This document shows positions 52,025-61,826 of a DNA stretch of 64,000 nucleotides, in pieces. A program made the translations under genes and the position numbers. The notes under the pieces were generated by a model, which saw only the letters and a list, made by a program, of their open reading frames with translations, was not told the origin of the DNA and did no database searches. The DNA is taken from the NCBI GenBank assembly GCA_026874595.1, contig JAPPUL010000084.1, positions 124,001 through 188,000 of the forward strand. Direction: 5' to 3'. The number at the start of each line of letters is the position of its first letter. The stretch's first letter is position 1. The stretch comes from Sipunculus nudus (Eukaryota > Annelida > Sipuncula > Golfingiida > Sipunculidae).

Positions 52025-52906
52025 CTACTTAATCATTTGCTCTGCAAACATTTCAGCAGCTTTGGCGGCCGCTGCAGTCATAATATCTAAATTCCCCGCA
52101 TAAGCTGGAAGATAATCACCTTTGCCTTGCACTTCTAAAAATACACTAACGCGCTTGCCATCAAAAGTAGGCCCTTCTTTAATACGATAGCCAGGAACAT
52201 AACTTTGCACCGCAGCTTCCATATCTTTGATAGATTTTGTAATTCTTTCTTTATCAGGCTCATCTTTTGTCAGACAATATATAGTATCACGCATCATTAA
52301 AGGAGGTTCTGCAGGGTTTAGTATTATTATAGCCTTCCCTTTTTTTGCACCGCCTACTTTTTCAATTGCATCAGCAGTCGTTTTAGTAAATTCATCAATA
52401 TTTTTACGTGTTCCAGGACCTGCTGATTTTGAAGATATTGTTGCTACTATTTCTCCATAGTCAACTGACTGCACACGACTTACTGCATAAATCATAGGAA
52501 TAGTTGCTTGCCCACCACATGTTACCATATTAACATTATCTTCACCTTTGCCTAAATGGTGTTCAAGATTTACTGGCGGAATACAAAAAGGACCAATAGC
52601 TGCAGGGGTTAAATCTATAACCTTAACACCTACTTCAGTAAGCTTTTTTGATGTTTTTGCATGTGCATAGGCAGAAGTGGCGTCAAAAGCAATTTTAATA
52701 TTGTCTTCTTCAATATGAGGGACTAAAGCATCAACTCCATCATGAGTTGTTTTAAGGCCCATATCTTTTGCTCTTGCTAAACCGTCTGAATTTGGATCTA
52801 TACCAATCATCCATAAGGGATTTATAACATTGCTTCGCTTTAATTTATATAATAGATCGCTACCAATATTACCAGAACCTATTAATGCTACATTAATCTT
52901 ACTCAT
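52025..52906 (-). CDS. dmpF: Acetaldehyde dehydrogenase (acylating)
   Basis: A 293-residue DmpF-type enzyme: [20 protein letters not shown] (NAD-binding, residues 5-24), catalytic cysteine in [20 protein letters not shown], and the partner-contact region near [19 protein letters not shown]. It converts acetaldehyde and CoA to acetyl-CoA while bound to the aldolase. It lies between the hydratase and aldolase genes, the classical dmpEFG order. Confidence 0.95.
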   Translation of the reverse strand: MSKINVALIGSGNIGSDLLYKLKRSNVINPLWMIGIDPNSDGLARAKDMGLKTTHDGVDALVPHIEEDNIKIAFDATSAYAHAKTSKKLTEVGVKVIDLTPAAIGPFCIPPVNLEHHLGKGEDNVNMVTCGGQATIPMIYAVSRVQSVDYGEIVATISSKSAGPGTRKNIDEFTKTTADAIEKVGGAKKGKAIIILNPAEPPLMMRDTIYCLTKDEPDKERITKSIKDMEAAVQSYVPGYRIKEGPTFDGKRVSVFLEVQGKGDYLPAYAGNLDIMTAAAAKAAEMFAEQMIK

Positions 52907-52936
52907 AGTACATACTCCTTAATTAAATTTAATTCT

Positions 52937-53731
52937 TTATGAAAATCTAACTGATGTACGCCCTAAACCACCAATAGCAACCGACATATAATCTCCTGGT
53001 TTTACCGGTTGTAATGGAACCAGTGAACCAGATAAAATAATCTCTCCTGCTTTAAGAGAGGTCCCTAGTTTACCTAAAGTGTTTGCTAGCCAAACTACAC
53101 AGCTTACAGGAGATGAACCAAGAGCTGCTGCTCCTGCTCCAGTTGATACTATTTGTCCGTTTAGCTCAACTAGCATACCGCAAGTAGATAAGTCTAGTGA
53201 GTGGGGATTTACTGCAGTTTGACCTAATAAGAAATAACCACAAGATGCGTTATCAGCTACGGTATCTTGAATTTTTATTCTCCAGTCTTTAATGCGTGAA
53301 TCAACAATCTCAAAACAAGGAACTACAAAATCTGTAGCTTGTAAAACATCAGTAGTAGTAATTCCTGGCCCCGTAAGATCTTTTTTTAATACAAATGCTA
53401 TTTCGCCTTCAGCTCTAGGTTGAATCATCTTTGTTGAAACTGATAGCTCTTGGCCCTCTTCAACCACCATAGCATTAGTTAAATAGCCAAAATCTGGGCT
53501 ATCAACTTTTAACATTTTTTGCACTGCTTCACTAGTAACGCCAATTTTTTTGCCTATCACTTCTTCTCCATCAATTTCAATGCGTTTTTCTAATAAGGCT
53601 GAAGATATCATATATGCATCTTCTATTGACATCTTAGGCTCACTCTCAGTAAGTGGTTCAATCGCTTGTTGTTGCCTTAGGGCTTTGTATAAAGCATCAG
53701 CAAATCCGCTAATTTTATTTTTATCTAGCAT
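52937..53731 (-). CDS. dmpE: 2-hydroxypenta-2,4-dienoate hydratase
   Basis: A 264-residue hydratase: GEEVIGKKIGVTSEAVQKML, MIQPRAEGEIAFVLKKDLTG (E-x-E metal site), VPCFEIVDSRIKDWRIKIQD and ADNASCGYFLLGQ. It adds water to 2-hydroxypenta-2,4-dienoate to give 4-hydroxy-2-oxovalerate. It is paralogous to the decarboxylase gene at 50,190-50,981. It follows the broken semialdehyde dehydrogenase gene by 9 bp. Confidence 0.93.
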   Translation of the reverse strand: MLDKNKISGFADALYKALRQQQAIEPLTESEPKMSIEDAYMISSALLEKRIEIDGEEVIGKKIGVTSEAVQKMLKVDSPDFGYLTNAMVVEEGQELSVSTKMIQPRAEGEIAFVLKKDLTGPGITTTDVLQATDFVVPCFEIVDSRIKDWRIKIQDTVADNASCGYFLLGQTAVNPHSLDLSTCGMLVELNGQIVSTGAGAAALGSSPVSCVVWLANTLGKLGTSLKAGEIILSGSLVPLQPVKPGDYMSVAIGGLGRTSVRFS

Positions 53732-53740
53732 ATTAAACCT

Positions 53741-55200
53741 TTATAATTTAACACAAATATTTTTTAATTCTGTGTAGAATTCTAATGAATGCACACCGCC
53801 TTCACGACCAATTCCAGATTCTTTCATACCACCAAATGGAGTGCGCAAATCTCTTAAGAACCAGGAGTTAACCCAACTATACCTGCATCAATTTGTCCTG
53901 CAACACGATGTGCACGCGACGCGTTTTCTGTCCATATAGCAGCAGCTAAGCCGTATTTAGTATCATTTGCCATACTAACACTCTCTTCTTCACTATCAAA
54001 AGGTCGAATATGACAACAGGGCCCAAATATTTCTTCTTTTAATACTGTTGCACTTTCTGGCAGCCCGGTCCAAATAGTTGGTTCTATCCAAAAGCCTTGT
54101 TTTAAGTTATCTGGCATATTTGGCTCTCCTCCTCCAGTAATTACTGTAGCTCCTTCTTCAACTGCTTTTTTATAATATGATATTACTTTCTTTTTATGTT
54201 CTGCACTAATTAGTGGCCCTAAGTTAGTATCTTTATCATCCCAAGCACCAAGTTTAAGTCTTTCAGCTTCATCTTTTAAGCGAGAAACAAATTCACCAAA
54301 TATACTGCGTTCAACATATATTCTTTCTGTTCCCAAACAAACTTGACCACAGTTGGCAAATACAGAACGTATAGTGCCTTCAATAGCTTTATCTATATCA
54401 CAATCAGCAAAAACTATACCAGGATTTTTACCGCCTAACTCAAAAGAAACATGGCGCAAATAATAAGCACTATTTTTAACTATAGCTGCTCCTGTACGAG
54501 TTTCTCCAGTAAAGGTAATACCATCAATATCCGGGTGGGCTGTTAAAAATTCTCCAGCAGAATTAGGACCAAAACCATGCACTACATTAAACACACCTGG
54601 TGGCATGCCTACTTCGTTCATCACCTCTCCTAATAAAGTAGTTGTATGAGGAGTCTCTTCTGAGGGTTTAACCACAACTGTATTCCCACAAGCAAGCGCT
54701 GGCCCAACTTTCCAAGTCATAAGAAGTAGTGGTAAATTCCAAGGGCTAATTACAGCTATAACACCTTTAGGCTTGCGTTGTGAGTAGTTTAATGCACCAG
54801 CTCCATCTGGAGTATCTAACATGAAACTTTCTGTAGGAACACTTTTGTAAGCATCAGCAAATACTTTAAAGTTAGCAGCACCGCGAGGAATATCAATATG
54901 TGATGCAAGTAATTTAGGTTTACCTGTGTCAAGACATTCTGCTTTTAAAAAATCATCAAAACGAACATTAATACCATCTGCAACTTTGTGTAAAAGAGCC
55001 ATGCGTTCTGCTAGTGCTAAACGACCCCAAGGACCCTGTAAAGCATTAAGAGCCGCTGATACTGCCATATCTACTTCTGTTTTTCCTGCCTCATGCACTA
55101 TACCTATTTGTTCATTGGTAGCAGGATTTATATTGGCAAATGTCTTTCCAGATTCAGATCCCTTAAACTCTCCGTTTATAAAATGTTTTATTTCTTGCAT
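53741..55200 (-). pseudogene. dmpC: 2-hydroxymuconic semialdehyde dehydrogenase, frameshifted near the C-terminus
   Basis: Codons from 55,200 encode 448 residues of an aldehyde dehydrogenase: AVISPWNLPLLLMTWKVGPA, FELGGKNPGIVFADCDIDKA and the catalytic NCGQVCLGTERIYV. The frame then stops at 53,854. In the next frame the missing C-terminus is intact down to the stop at 53,741-53,743: VNSWFLRDLRTPFGGMKESG, then GREGGVHSLEFYTELKN. One T appears lost in the codon pair GTT-TGG near 53,873-53,879. Restored length would be 486 residues, equal to Pseudomonas DmpC. It could be a real lesion or a sequencing error. The first enzyme of the branch is therefore in doubt. Confidence 0.85.
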
Positions 55201-55320
55201 TGTTTACTCTTAATTTTAGTAATTCTAATTATTTAGTTTTGTAAATATTTTTTAGAAATATGTATATTATATTGTTTATTGTTATAATAGTCAATCTATA
55301 TATACATTAATATAATTAGC

Positions 55321-55740
55321 ATGAAATCCTTGCAAACTTTAACATCCTTGGGCATGAGGGAATGCGCTCTGATACAACTTAGTATATATAATAAATAGAT
55401 TATTTAAAAGAACAATATAAAGCTGGTGGACTCTCAATTTACAAAGTGCTTAGTCGTATGGCCTTGAGAAGGCTTTGTTATTGTTGAAGGGGGACGTGGG
55501 TTTAAAGTTTCTGATATTTTTCGATAGCAGATTTAGAAGATGTGACAGAATTAAGAGTTATTTTTGAGCCAAAGCACTGTAGAGTAGTATCGTATCTGGC
55601 GTTGAGAAGTGCTATTCAAAAGCGGGATCAAGTTTTATCAATTAGAAAAACTGGAAAAATCAAAAAATACAGCAGTTACATATTAGAAACGTAGTATGAG
55701 TAGTAATAAAGCATCTCGTAAGGCTTTAAGTTAGGAGGAT
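55321..55740 (+). pseudogene. Decayed GntR-family transcriptional regulator (FadR/CsiR-like)
   Basis: Fragments in different frames line up with a GntR regulator. Translation begins M-K-S-L-Q-T-L-T-S-L-G-M-R-E at 55,321. A shifted frame then gives I-D-Y-L-K-E-Q-Y...L-S-I-Y-K-V-L-S-R-M-A (DNA-binding helix-turn-helix). The next shift gives EGFVIVEGGRGFKVSDIF and then DLEDVTELRVIFEP, the linker and start of the effector domain. After about 55,690 only short scraps remain. At least three frameshifts and stop codons are present. It diverges from the meta-pathway genes, so it was perhaps their regulator. Confidence 0.65.
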
Positions 55741-55853
55741 AGGGTGTTCTACACTTTATAGCTTCTCTAAAGCTTTCTGTGGATGAGTTGTTTTTTTTTT
55801 AAGATAAAGTGCTATAATTAACCTGAAAAGTAATTTAAAAAGAAGATTGTATT

Positions 55854-56922
55854 ATGAGTTCAGAAAATAGTTTAGAAAATCTTTTATTGCGGTATGAACA
55901 AGCTTATAGTAACATAGCAAATATTCATACTTTAAGGTTCTTTGATAAAAATATTTTATCAAAAATTGAAATTGAAAGAAAAAAAGACACAGATTTAGAA
56001 TGTTTTTATAAAGAAATAAAAAAAGGATTGCAAAATCACAATTTAACTGTTGAACAGCATATTGTTCTGTTCAATTTATACTCAGAAGCTGAGGTGTATT
56101 TATATTTAAAAGAACGAGTAAACAGTATAGAAAGAATCCCTAGAAAATCTTCTCCCACTCCTGATTTTAAATGTAGCGTTAAAATTAAAAAAGGAAATAG
56201 CATAACAGGTGAAGAAGGATACTTAGAATTCAATATAGAACTGAAAACTTTTGGTTTGTATCAATCTGCACATAATATGAAAAAAAATACAAGAAGACTC
56301 TCTTAATTGCAATATAAGATTGGAGGAGAGGTTAGAAGATTGTAAAAAGAGGAGGGTAGGAGCTCCGATAGGAAAAAGAAATTATGTTATCACTGAACAG
56401 ATGATAATATCACCTCTTAAGGAGGAGGATTATAATAAGCCTATATATACAAGTATTATTACTTTAATTGAGAAAATGGAAAGTAACTATAGAGAAGAAC
56501 AATTTAAAAATGGTCTTACCATTCCGCTATACAATGTTAGCTTGTTGGAGTTAGATATAAAGGAAGAAGACTTATCCCCTGTTTTGTGTGAACGTGAAAA
56601 TGTTAGATCTGGTATCTTATGGAATGCAGCTTTTGGAAAGTTAGGCAATATTATTTATGGATGTGAAGAATTTGAAGGGAAAGGAAACATAGAAGGATAT
56701 CAAGGAAAAGAAGGCTTTTTGAGAAGCAGAAAAGATGTAGCAGCATGTGTTTTTTTCGCTAAGTCATTGGGGAAGGGAACTCCTGTATCTTATGGTTTAT
56801 ATCGTTCTAAGTACAACCAAAACGATATAAACGATAACCATCTGCAACATATTTTGTGGTCTTTAACAAATGGAGCTTACAATACTGATAGGAATGGAAG
56901 AGATTATAAGTATAAAGTTTAA
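55854..56922 (+). pseudogene. Probable restriction endonuclease, split by a frameshift at an A8 run
   Basis: Two adjacent frames (55,854-56,306, 150 codons; 56,320-56,922) read as one gene. After an A8 tract at 56,280-56,287 the other frame continues without a stop (K-K-I-Q-E-D-S-L-N-C-N-I-R-L-E-E-R), giving about 355 residues. The first half has TPDFKCSVKIK, then YLEFNIELKTFG, which fits P-D...E-x-K of PD-(D/E)XK nucleases. The family of the second half was not recognised. A nearby methyltransferase fragment (57,286-57,417) makes a type II restriction system plausible. The A8 shift may be a slippage mutation, a phase-variation switch or a read error. Confidence 0.5.
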
Positions 56923-57102
56923 GGGATTCCACTATTTTGCGAAATCCTCTTTATTATCTTTGATAATGCACTAAATAAGGTAACTGTTTTTGTTTTTCTT
57001 GTATGTTATGAAATTTAGGTTCATCTTTTTCTTAAAAGCACCTGACAGCAGCCCACGGACTGCACGGACGGTATGATTTTGTTAGCTGGTAGCATCTATC
57101 AT

Positions 57103-57220
57103 TTATTTTTTGGTTGCCCCGTTTTCAGATTTAAGCATATCGAGTAGGTTTTGCTTTTTAGTTTTTTTAGGTTGTTTAGTTGCCTGAGATTTTATTATTG
57201 TTTTGTTTTACTTTAGTCAT
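57103..57220 (-). pseudogene. Remnant of a DUF3489-like small protein
   Basis: An ATG at 57,220 has a strong GAGGAGG before it, but the frame stops after 14 codons. The next frame gives A-T-K-Q-P-K-K-T-K-K-Q-N-L-L-D-M-L-K-S-E-N-G-A-T and then a stop. This matches the conserved K-Q-x-x-L-L-D-L-L-K-x-x-x-G-A-T start of DUF3489 proteins, whose remaining 40 residues are missing. Frameshift plus truncation. Confidence 0.5.
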
Positions 57221-57285
57221 TGTTTATTCCTCCTCATATCGAGCATCCTAGTTAGGATCGCAGTTAAATGAATCTTGGCATGTGT

Positions 57286-57417
57286 TTAAAAGGTTGTTGT
57301 AATCGCTGGTGGAAGTTGCCTAATATCAAAAGAATTTTCAGGGAATTCCCTCATTAATTCCAAAGAGTCAGCATCGTATAAAGTAAAATCTAATTTTTTG
57401 TAAAATGGTTTTTGCAT
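57286..57417 (-). pseudogene. N-terminal fragment of a DNA N6-adenine methyltransferase
   Basis: A 43-codon frame from ATG 57,417: M-Q-K-P-F-Y-K-K-L-D-F, then TLYDADSLELMREFPENSFD and a short tail. It matches the start of beta-class N6-adenine methyltransferases (F-x-L-Y-x-G-D-C-L-x-x-M-x-x-x-P-x-x-S-x-D), just before the catalytic DPPY, which is lost. It is probably the deleted partner of the broken gene at 55,854-56,922. The stretch 57,421-57,600 beyond it contains nothing recognisable. Confidence 0.55.
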
Positions 57418-57600
57418 GATTAATCTATAAATTTATTAATAAAAATATCTAAAACTTTGATTATTTTAGCAACAGTTTGGATTGTTGGTATATTAATAAT
57501 ACTAGACTTAGTGTTTAAAAAAGACAAAATTGTGAACAAAAAGTAAAAAAAGTGCAGATAAAAATTCTCTATTTTGTTTTAGTATTTTGGTTTAGTAGAA

Positions 57601-57636
57601 GGGAAGGTGAGAGGGAAGGTGAGAGGGAAGGTGAGG
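57601..57636. repeat. Three 12-bp tandem repeats near the 3' end of hsdR
   Basis: GGGAAGGTGAGA is repeated at 57,601, 57,613 and 57,625 (last base G instead of A). The purine-rich block lies about 70 bp beyond the hsdR stop in non-coding DNA. No function is evident. Confidence 0.7.
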
Positions 57637-57704
57637 ATGAATGCAGATCATATAGAAAAGGATTCAACAGCTCAAAATATTACCTTGCAAAATATTAAGA
57701 TATT

Positions 57705-60700
57705 TTACCCTTCCGAATATTTCCCAAAGAAAATATTTAGTTTATCAAGAACCCGTGATTTTGTCTTGAGACGAGTATTGTTTTTATCAAAAATAGGTAA
57801 GGGAGGTAGGATATTGGCAAAACTGGTTCCTATTGATTTCAACTCACCATCACGGAAAGCGTTAGTGATAAATTTCCGTGTTTTTTCAGGATTAAGATTT
57901 TCTTTTTGAATAATCTTTTCAAGTTCTTCATCTTTGCTTTTATCTACAAAGGCACGCCAATCGCTATCAACATCACTATAAACATTCAAAGAATTAATAA
58001 AGTTTTTAATCAATTCCTTCTTACTACGAAGTGTAATACTTGAGTTCATCGCTTTATCGATTATTGTTAGGATTTCTTTGTCTTTCATGGATGAATGATG
58101 ATATTTGATGACAAGCTGTAGAATATAATCGATATTGATTGTAACTTGCTTGATGAGTTCGATTTCAAATTCAATATCGTCATTTACATTTTCTTTATCG
58201 CCATCTTTGTTTTTGCAAAGTTTGTCATAGAGGTCAAGATATGCGCTTTGATAATCCTGAAGCTCACGCTCTGATAAAATCTCATTTCCGGCAAACTCAT
58301 CAAAAGAGGAGAGGATATTGCGAATACGTAAGATTGCTCCCCATAATCGAATAAAACTCTTTTCGGCTTGCTCACTCTCAATAAATATAGGCAATGGAAA
58401 ACGTTCTTGTAACTCTGCAATCAATTCGCGATAACCTTGTTGGTGTTCACCCTTGTCCGCATCCCAGCCGTTATAGTAATCGTTATAAGATTTTAAAAGA
58501 ACAATTCCCTCCGCTTCTTTATTCCCAAAAATGGCAAGAGCCTCGTTTGTCGCTTGTTCTAGGTTACGAAAGCAAATAATGTTACCAAAGGTTTTAACGG
58601 AATTTAGAATACGGTTTGTGCGAGAGAATGCTTGAAGCAAACCGTGGTGGCGAAGATTTTTATCAACCCATAAAGTATTTAAGGTTGTGGCATCAAATCC
58701 TGTTAAGAACATATTAACGACAATGAGTAAATCAATCTCCCGGTTTTTCATACGCTGAGAAAGGTCTTTATAGTAATTCTCAAACTTATCTGCACTTGTA
58801 TCGTAGTTTGTGTCAAAATGGTTGTTATAGTCGTCTATTACCATTTCTAAGAAGTCCCGAGATGGTTTATCCAAAGCATCTGTATCAAAGTGTTCGTCTG
58901 GGAGAAGGCCGTCCTCAATTTCTTCTTCAGTGGGACTAAAGCTGTAAATAGTAGTAATTTTCAAGTTAGATTTTCGGGATTTAAATTCAGCATAGTATTT
59001 CTTAGCAACTTCAATAGAACTAACAGCAAAAATAGAATTGAACCCTCGAAGAGAAACTTGGTTTCTAGTTTCCTTTATTCTTTTATTTGCATCACGCTCT
59101 TTGTCCTTAACAAGGTCTTTAATATTTGTCAATTTGTTAAAAGAGTAAAATCCTTCCTTGCGTTTTGTTTTTTGGTCAAAGTGTTCCAGGATATAGTCTG
59201 TAACATGTGTAATACGTTTCGGAGAGTTTGCCGCCGCTTCCATATCAATCGCACGAACTTTTTTATCTTTAATATGTTCTTTTTCTTTTAGGGTGTTTAT
59301 AAAGTCCATTCTGAACGGCAGAACATTCTCATCATTTATAGCATCAACAATTGTATAAGCATGGAGCTTTTGTCCAAAGGCTTGCTCTGTAGTTTTGAGA
59401 ACAGCATTAGCGCTTGAAGAGGAATTTGTTGCAAAGATTGGCGTACCTGTAAATCCAAAAATGTGATAATTCTTAAACGCCTTTGTAATGGCATTATGCA
59501 TCTGCCCAAATTGAGAGCGGTGGCATTCATCAAAAATTAAGACAATATGCCTATCAAAAACACTATGCCCTTTATTGGAAGGTCTAGAGATGAATTTTGC
59601 CAGCTTCTGAATGGTTGTAATAATAATCTTTGCCTTTGGGTTAGCAAGCTGCTTCGTTAAAATATTTGTACTTGTGTTTGAATTTGCACAACCTTTTTTA
59701 AATTTGTCATATTCTTTCATGGTTTGATAGTCGAGGTCTTTTCTATCAACGACAAAAAGAACCTTATCCATCCCATCAAGTTTACTTGCAAGCTGTGCTG
59801 TTTTAAAACTCGTAAGCGTTTTACCACTTCCTGTTGTATGCCAAATATAACCACCAGCATCAAGCGTGCCAAGTTGTTTATGGTTTGTTGCCATTGCAAT
59901 TTTGTTTAAGATAGCTTCTGAGGCTGCAATTTGGTAAGGACGCATAACGAGAAGCGAATCATCAGAAGTGAAAACACAATACTTTGTTAAAATCGCAAGT
60001 AGTGAATGCTTTGAAAAGAAGGTGTTTGTAAAATCTACAAGATCTGAAATACGCTTATTACCAGCGTCCGTCCACCACGAAGTAAATTTAAAGCTATTAC
60101 TTGTTTTTTTGCCAGAAGAACGCACACCTTGTTCTTTTAGGTATGCGTTACGAGTTGTGTTCGAATAATATTTTGTATGCGTGCCGTTAGAAATGATAAA
60201 CAACTGTGTATATTCAAAAAGCCCGCTGTCTGCCCAAAAGCTCTCTTTCTGATAGCGTTCAATTTGATTAAAGGCTTCACGAATTGAAACGCCACGCCGT
60301 TTTAATTCAACATGCACTAAGGGTAAGCCATTTACCAGAATAGTAACATCATAGCGGTTTTTATAATTACCTAAAGTTTCATATTGGTTTATAACCTGTA
60401 GTATATTATTGTGAATATTATCCTTGTCAATTATGCGGACGTTTTTGGTTGTGCCGTCATCACGGCGCAGGTTGTAAATATAGTCTTCTTGAACTTTATA
60501 TGTTTTTTCCTTTATCCCTTCGTTTGTGTTGGCCAGGTATTGCTTGAAAAATTGTTCCCATTCTAGGTTTGAAAAGGTTATCTTATTAAGGTCTGAGATT
60601 TGTGTTTTTAGATTTTGAATAAGTGCATCATTGTTGGTGATATTTAGATATTTATAGCCGTTTCGCTTTAAAAGATGAATAAACTCTTGTTCAAGTGCTG

Positions 60701-60791
60701 ATTCTGATTGATAAGCTTTTGAATTCTTTAAAACAGGTGTATAATTGGCAACGACAGTGCTATTTGGATTTTCTGCAATTGTATTATACAT
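57705..60791 (-). CDS. hsdR: Type I restriction enzyme, R subunit
   Basis: A 1,028-residue HsdR, the length of EcoR124I HsdR. The N-terminal nuclease has NRYDVTILVNGLPLVHVELK (PD-(D/E)XK, near residue 155-170). Walker A GYIWHTTGSGKTLTSFKTAQ is near residue 318, the DEAD-like box HIVLIFDECHRSQFG near 425, and SATP-equivalent FGFTGTPIF follows. Later helicase motifs include FLTGFDATTLNTLWVDK and LLQAFSRTNRI. The start has AAGGAGG just upstream. It is the translocase-nuclease that restricts DNA when bound to the HsdM-HsdS complex. All motifs are intact. Confidence 0.96.
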   Translation of the reverse strand: MYNTIAENPNSTVVANYTPVLKNSKAYQSESALEQEFIHLLKRNGYKYLNITNNDALIQNLKTQISDLNKITFSNLEWEQFFKQYLANTNEGIKEKTYKVQEDYIYNLRRDDGTTKNVRIIDKDNIHNNILQVINQYETLGNYKNRYDVTILVNGLPLVHVELKRRGVSIREAFNQIERYQKESFWADSGLFEYTQLFIISNGTHTKYYSNTTRNAYLKEQGVRSSGKKTSNSFKFTSWWTDAGNKRISDLVDFTNTFFSKHSLLAILTKYCVFTSDDSLLVMRPYQIAASEAILNKIAMATNHKQLGTLDAGGYIWHTTGSGKTLTSFKTAQLASKLDGMDKVLFVVDRKDLDYQTMKEYDKFKKGCANSNTSTNILTKQLANPKAKIIITTIQKLAKFISRPSNKGHSVFDRHIVLIFDECHRSQFGQMHNAITKAFKNYHIFGFTGTPIFATNSSSSANAVLKTTEQAFGQKLHAYTIVDAINDENVLPFRMDFINTLKEKEHIKDKKVRAIDMEAAANSPKRITHVTDYILEHFDQKTKRKEGFYSFNKLTNIKDLVKDKERDANKRIKETRNQVSLRGFNSIFAVSSIEVAKKYYAEFKSRKSNLKITTIYSFSPTEEEIEDGLLPDEHFDTDALDKPSRDFLEMVIDDYNNHFDTNYDTSADKFENYYKDLSQRMKNREIDLLIVVNMFLTGFDATTLNTLWVDKNLRHHGLLQAFSRTNRILNSVKTFGNIICFRNLEQATNEALAIFGNKEAEGIVLLKSYNDYYNGWDADKGEHQQGYRELIAELQERFPLPIFIESEQAEKSFIRLWGAILRIRNILSSFDEFAGNEILSERELQDYQSAYLDLYDKLCKNKDGDKENVNDDIEFEIELIKQVTINIDYILQLVIKYHHSSMKDKEILTIIDKAMNSSITLRSKKELIKNFINSLNVYSDVDSDWRAFVDKSKDEELEKIIQKENLNPEKTRKFITNAFRDGELKSIGTSFANILPPLPIFDKNNTRLKTKSRVLDKLNIFFGKYSEG

Positions 60792-60989
60792 TAAAAAGCC
60801 TCCTTTTCATACAACTTCATACAACAAAACTTTTAATGTGTTACGACGCTTATTAATAAACAAACGTATCTTTCTTTTATTATCTTTCTTCTATACTAGT
60901 ATCTAACTAATATCTAACAAATCCAAGATTGTATTATATATAAACTATGCATAATACACTCTGTCTTAATAATACACTCCGTCTTAAAA

Positions 60990-61025
60990 GATAAGCTCTT
61001 ATCGCAAACATTAAAAGAGCTTATC
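60990..61025 (-). terminator. Hairpin terminator after the 217-residue protein gene
   Basis: An 11-bp perfect stem (60,990-61,000 with 61,015-61,025) has a 14-base loop. On the minus strand it is followed by CTTTTAAG. It lies 10 bp beyond the stop of the gene at 61,036, so hsdR is probably expressed from its own promoter. Confidence 0.7.
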
Positions 61026-61035
61026 ACAGTTATTT

Positions 61036-61689
61036 TTAAACTAACAAATCTACCAACTTATCTCGCCATAATACTCCCTCTAACCGTTCTAAAAATTTAT
61101 CTGCTAACAAATGTTTGTCTAGTCGAGTTAATAGCGGTTTCCCTATTTCCTCCGAAGGAGCTCGATTTAAACCTAACTTTTCAATCTCAACTGTGGCTTC
61201 ACAATATTCAAGTTCAGGACCTGACTCATATAACGTTACAACAAATGTCCGATTTAAAGCTGTTATTATCTTATCGAAACGTTCTTTAAGACCCAAACTT
61301 TCGTCGTCAACTAACTCTTTTTGAGATCCAAAAACTTTCTTTTTTGCTAGCGATTTCAACAAAGCATTTACTGTCTTTGTCAAATCTTTAAGTAACCTGT
61401 TAAAAACCTTTTTATCAGAACTACTTGCGTTGTCTAATAACCCATAAACCTTTTGAAACCTAGTATCTACATCAGCCACCCGTTTTAATTTGCTTAGATA
61501 CGATCCTTTCATAAGAGTCGAAACACGAAACCTGCTTCTTAAATACCTTAAGTTCCTTCGCTTATCTCGCCATCGAGCTATTAGATTTAAATCCTTATTT
61601 CCCTCATATTTTATTTTTATACCTTTACACTTCTCAATCTCATTCTCGTATACCGACATAACCTTAGCTAAATTATCAAACAAATTCAT
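61036..61689 (-). CDS. Unknown helical protein between hsdS and hsdR
   Basis: A 217-residue basic, mainly helical protein beginning M-N-L-F-D-N-L-A-K-V-M-S-V-Y-E-N. The start at 61,689 has AAAGGAG eight bases upstream; the frame extends to 61,782 without a site. It contains ARWRDKRRNLRYLRSRFRVS, a very basic stretch that may bind nucleic acid, and a long coil around KKVFNRLLKDLTKTVNALLK. No family was recognised. It has its own terminator, and a 137-bp gap separates it from hsdS. It could be an accessory, anti-restriction or unrelated gene inserted in the hsd locus. Confidence 0.55.
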   Translation of the reverse strand: MNLFDNLAKVMSVYENEIEKCKGIKIKYEGNKDLNLIARWRDKRRNLRYLRSRFRVSTLMKGSYLSKLKRVADVDTRFQKVYGLLDNASSSDKKVFNRLLKDLTKTVNALLKSLAKKKVFGSQKELVDDESLGLKERFDKIITALNRTFVVTLYESGPELEYCEATVEIEKLGLNRAPSEEIGKPLLTRLDKHLLADKFLERLEGVLWRDKLVDLLV

Positions 61690-61826
61690 ACTAATACTCC
61701 TTTTTCTAACTAGTTCTATAGCAGTATTTGCCGCAGTAACTCGGAAACCTTTTGTATCTATAATAAATAAACCCCTCTCCAAAAACTAAACTATATATAC
61801 TGCTTTTTTATCTACATGTCAAGTAA

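Noticed and set aside
57607-57909. 100-codon plus-strand frame starting in the 12-bp repeats
   Set aside because: The second half is antisense to hsdR and the first half is repeat-derived; no conserved sequence.
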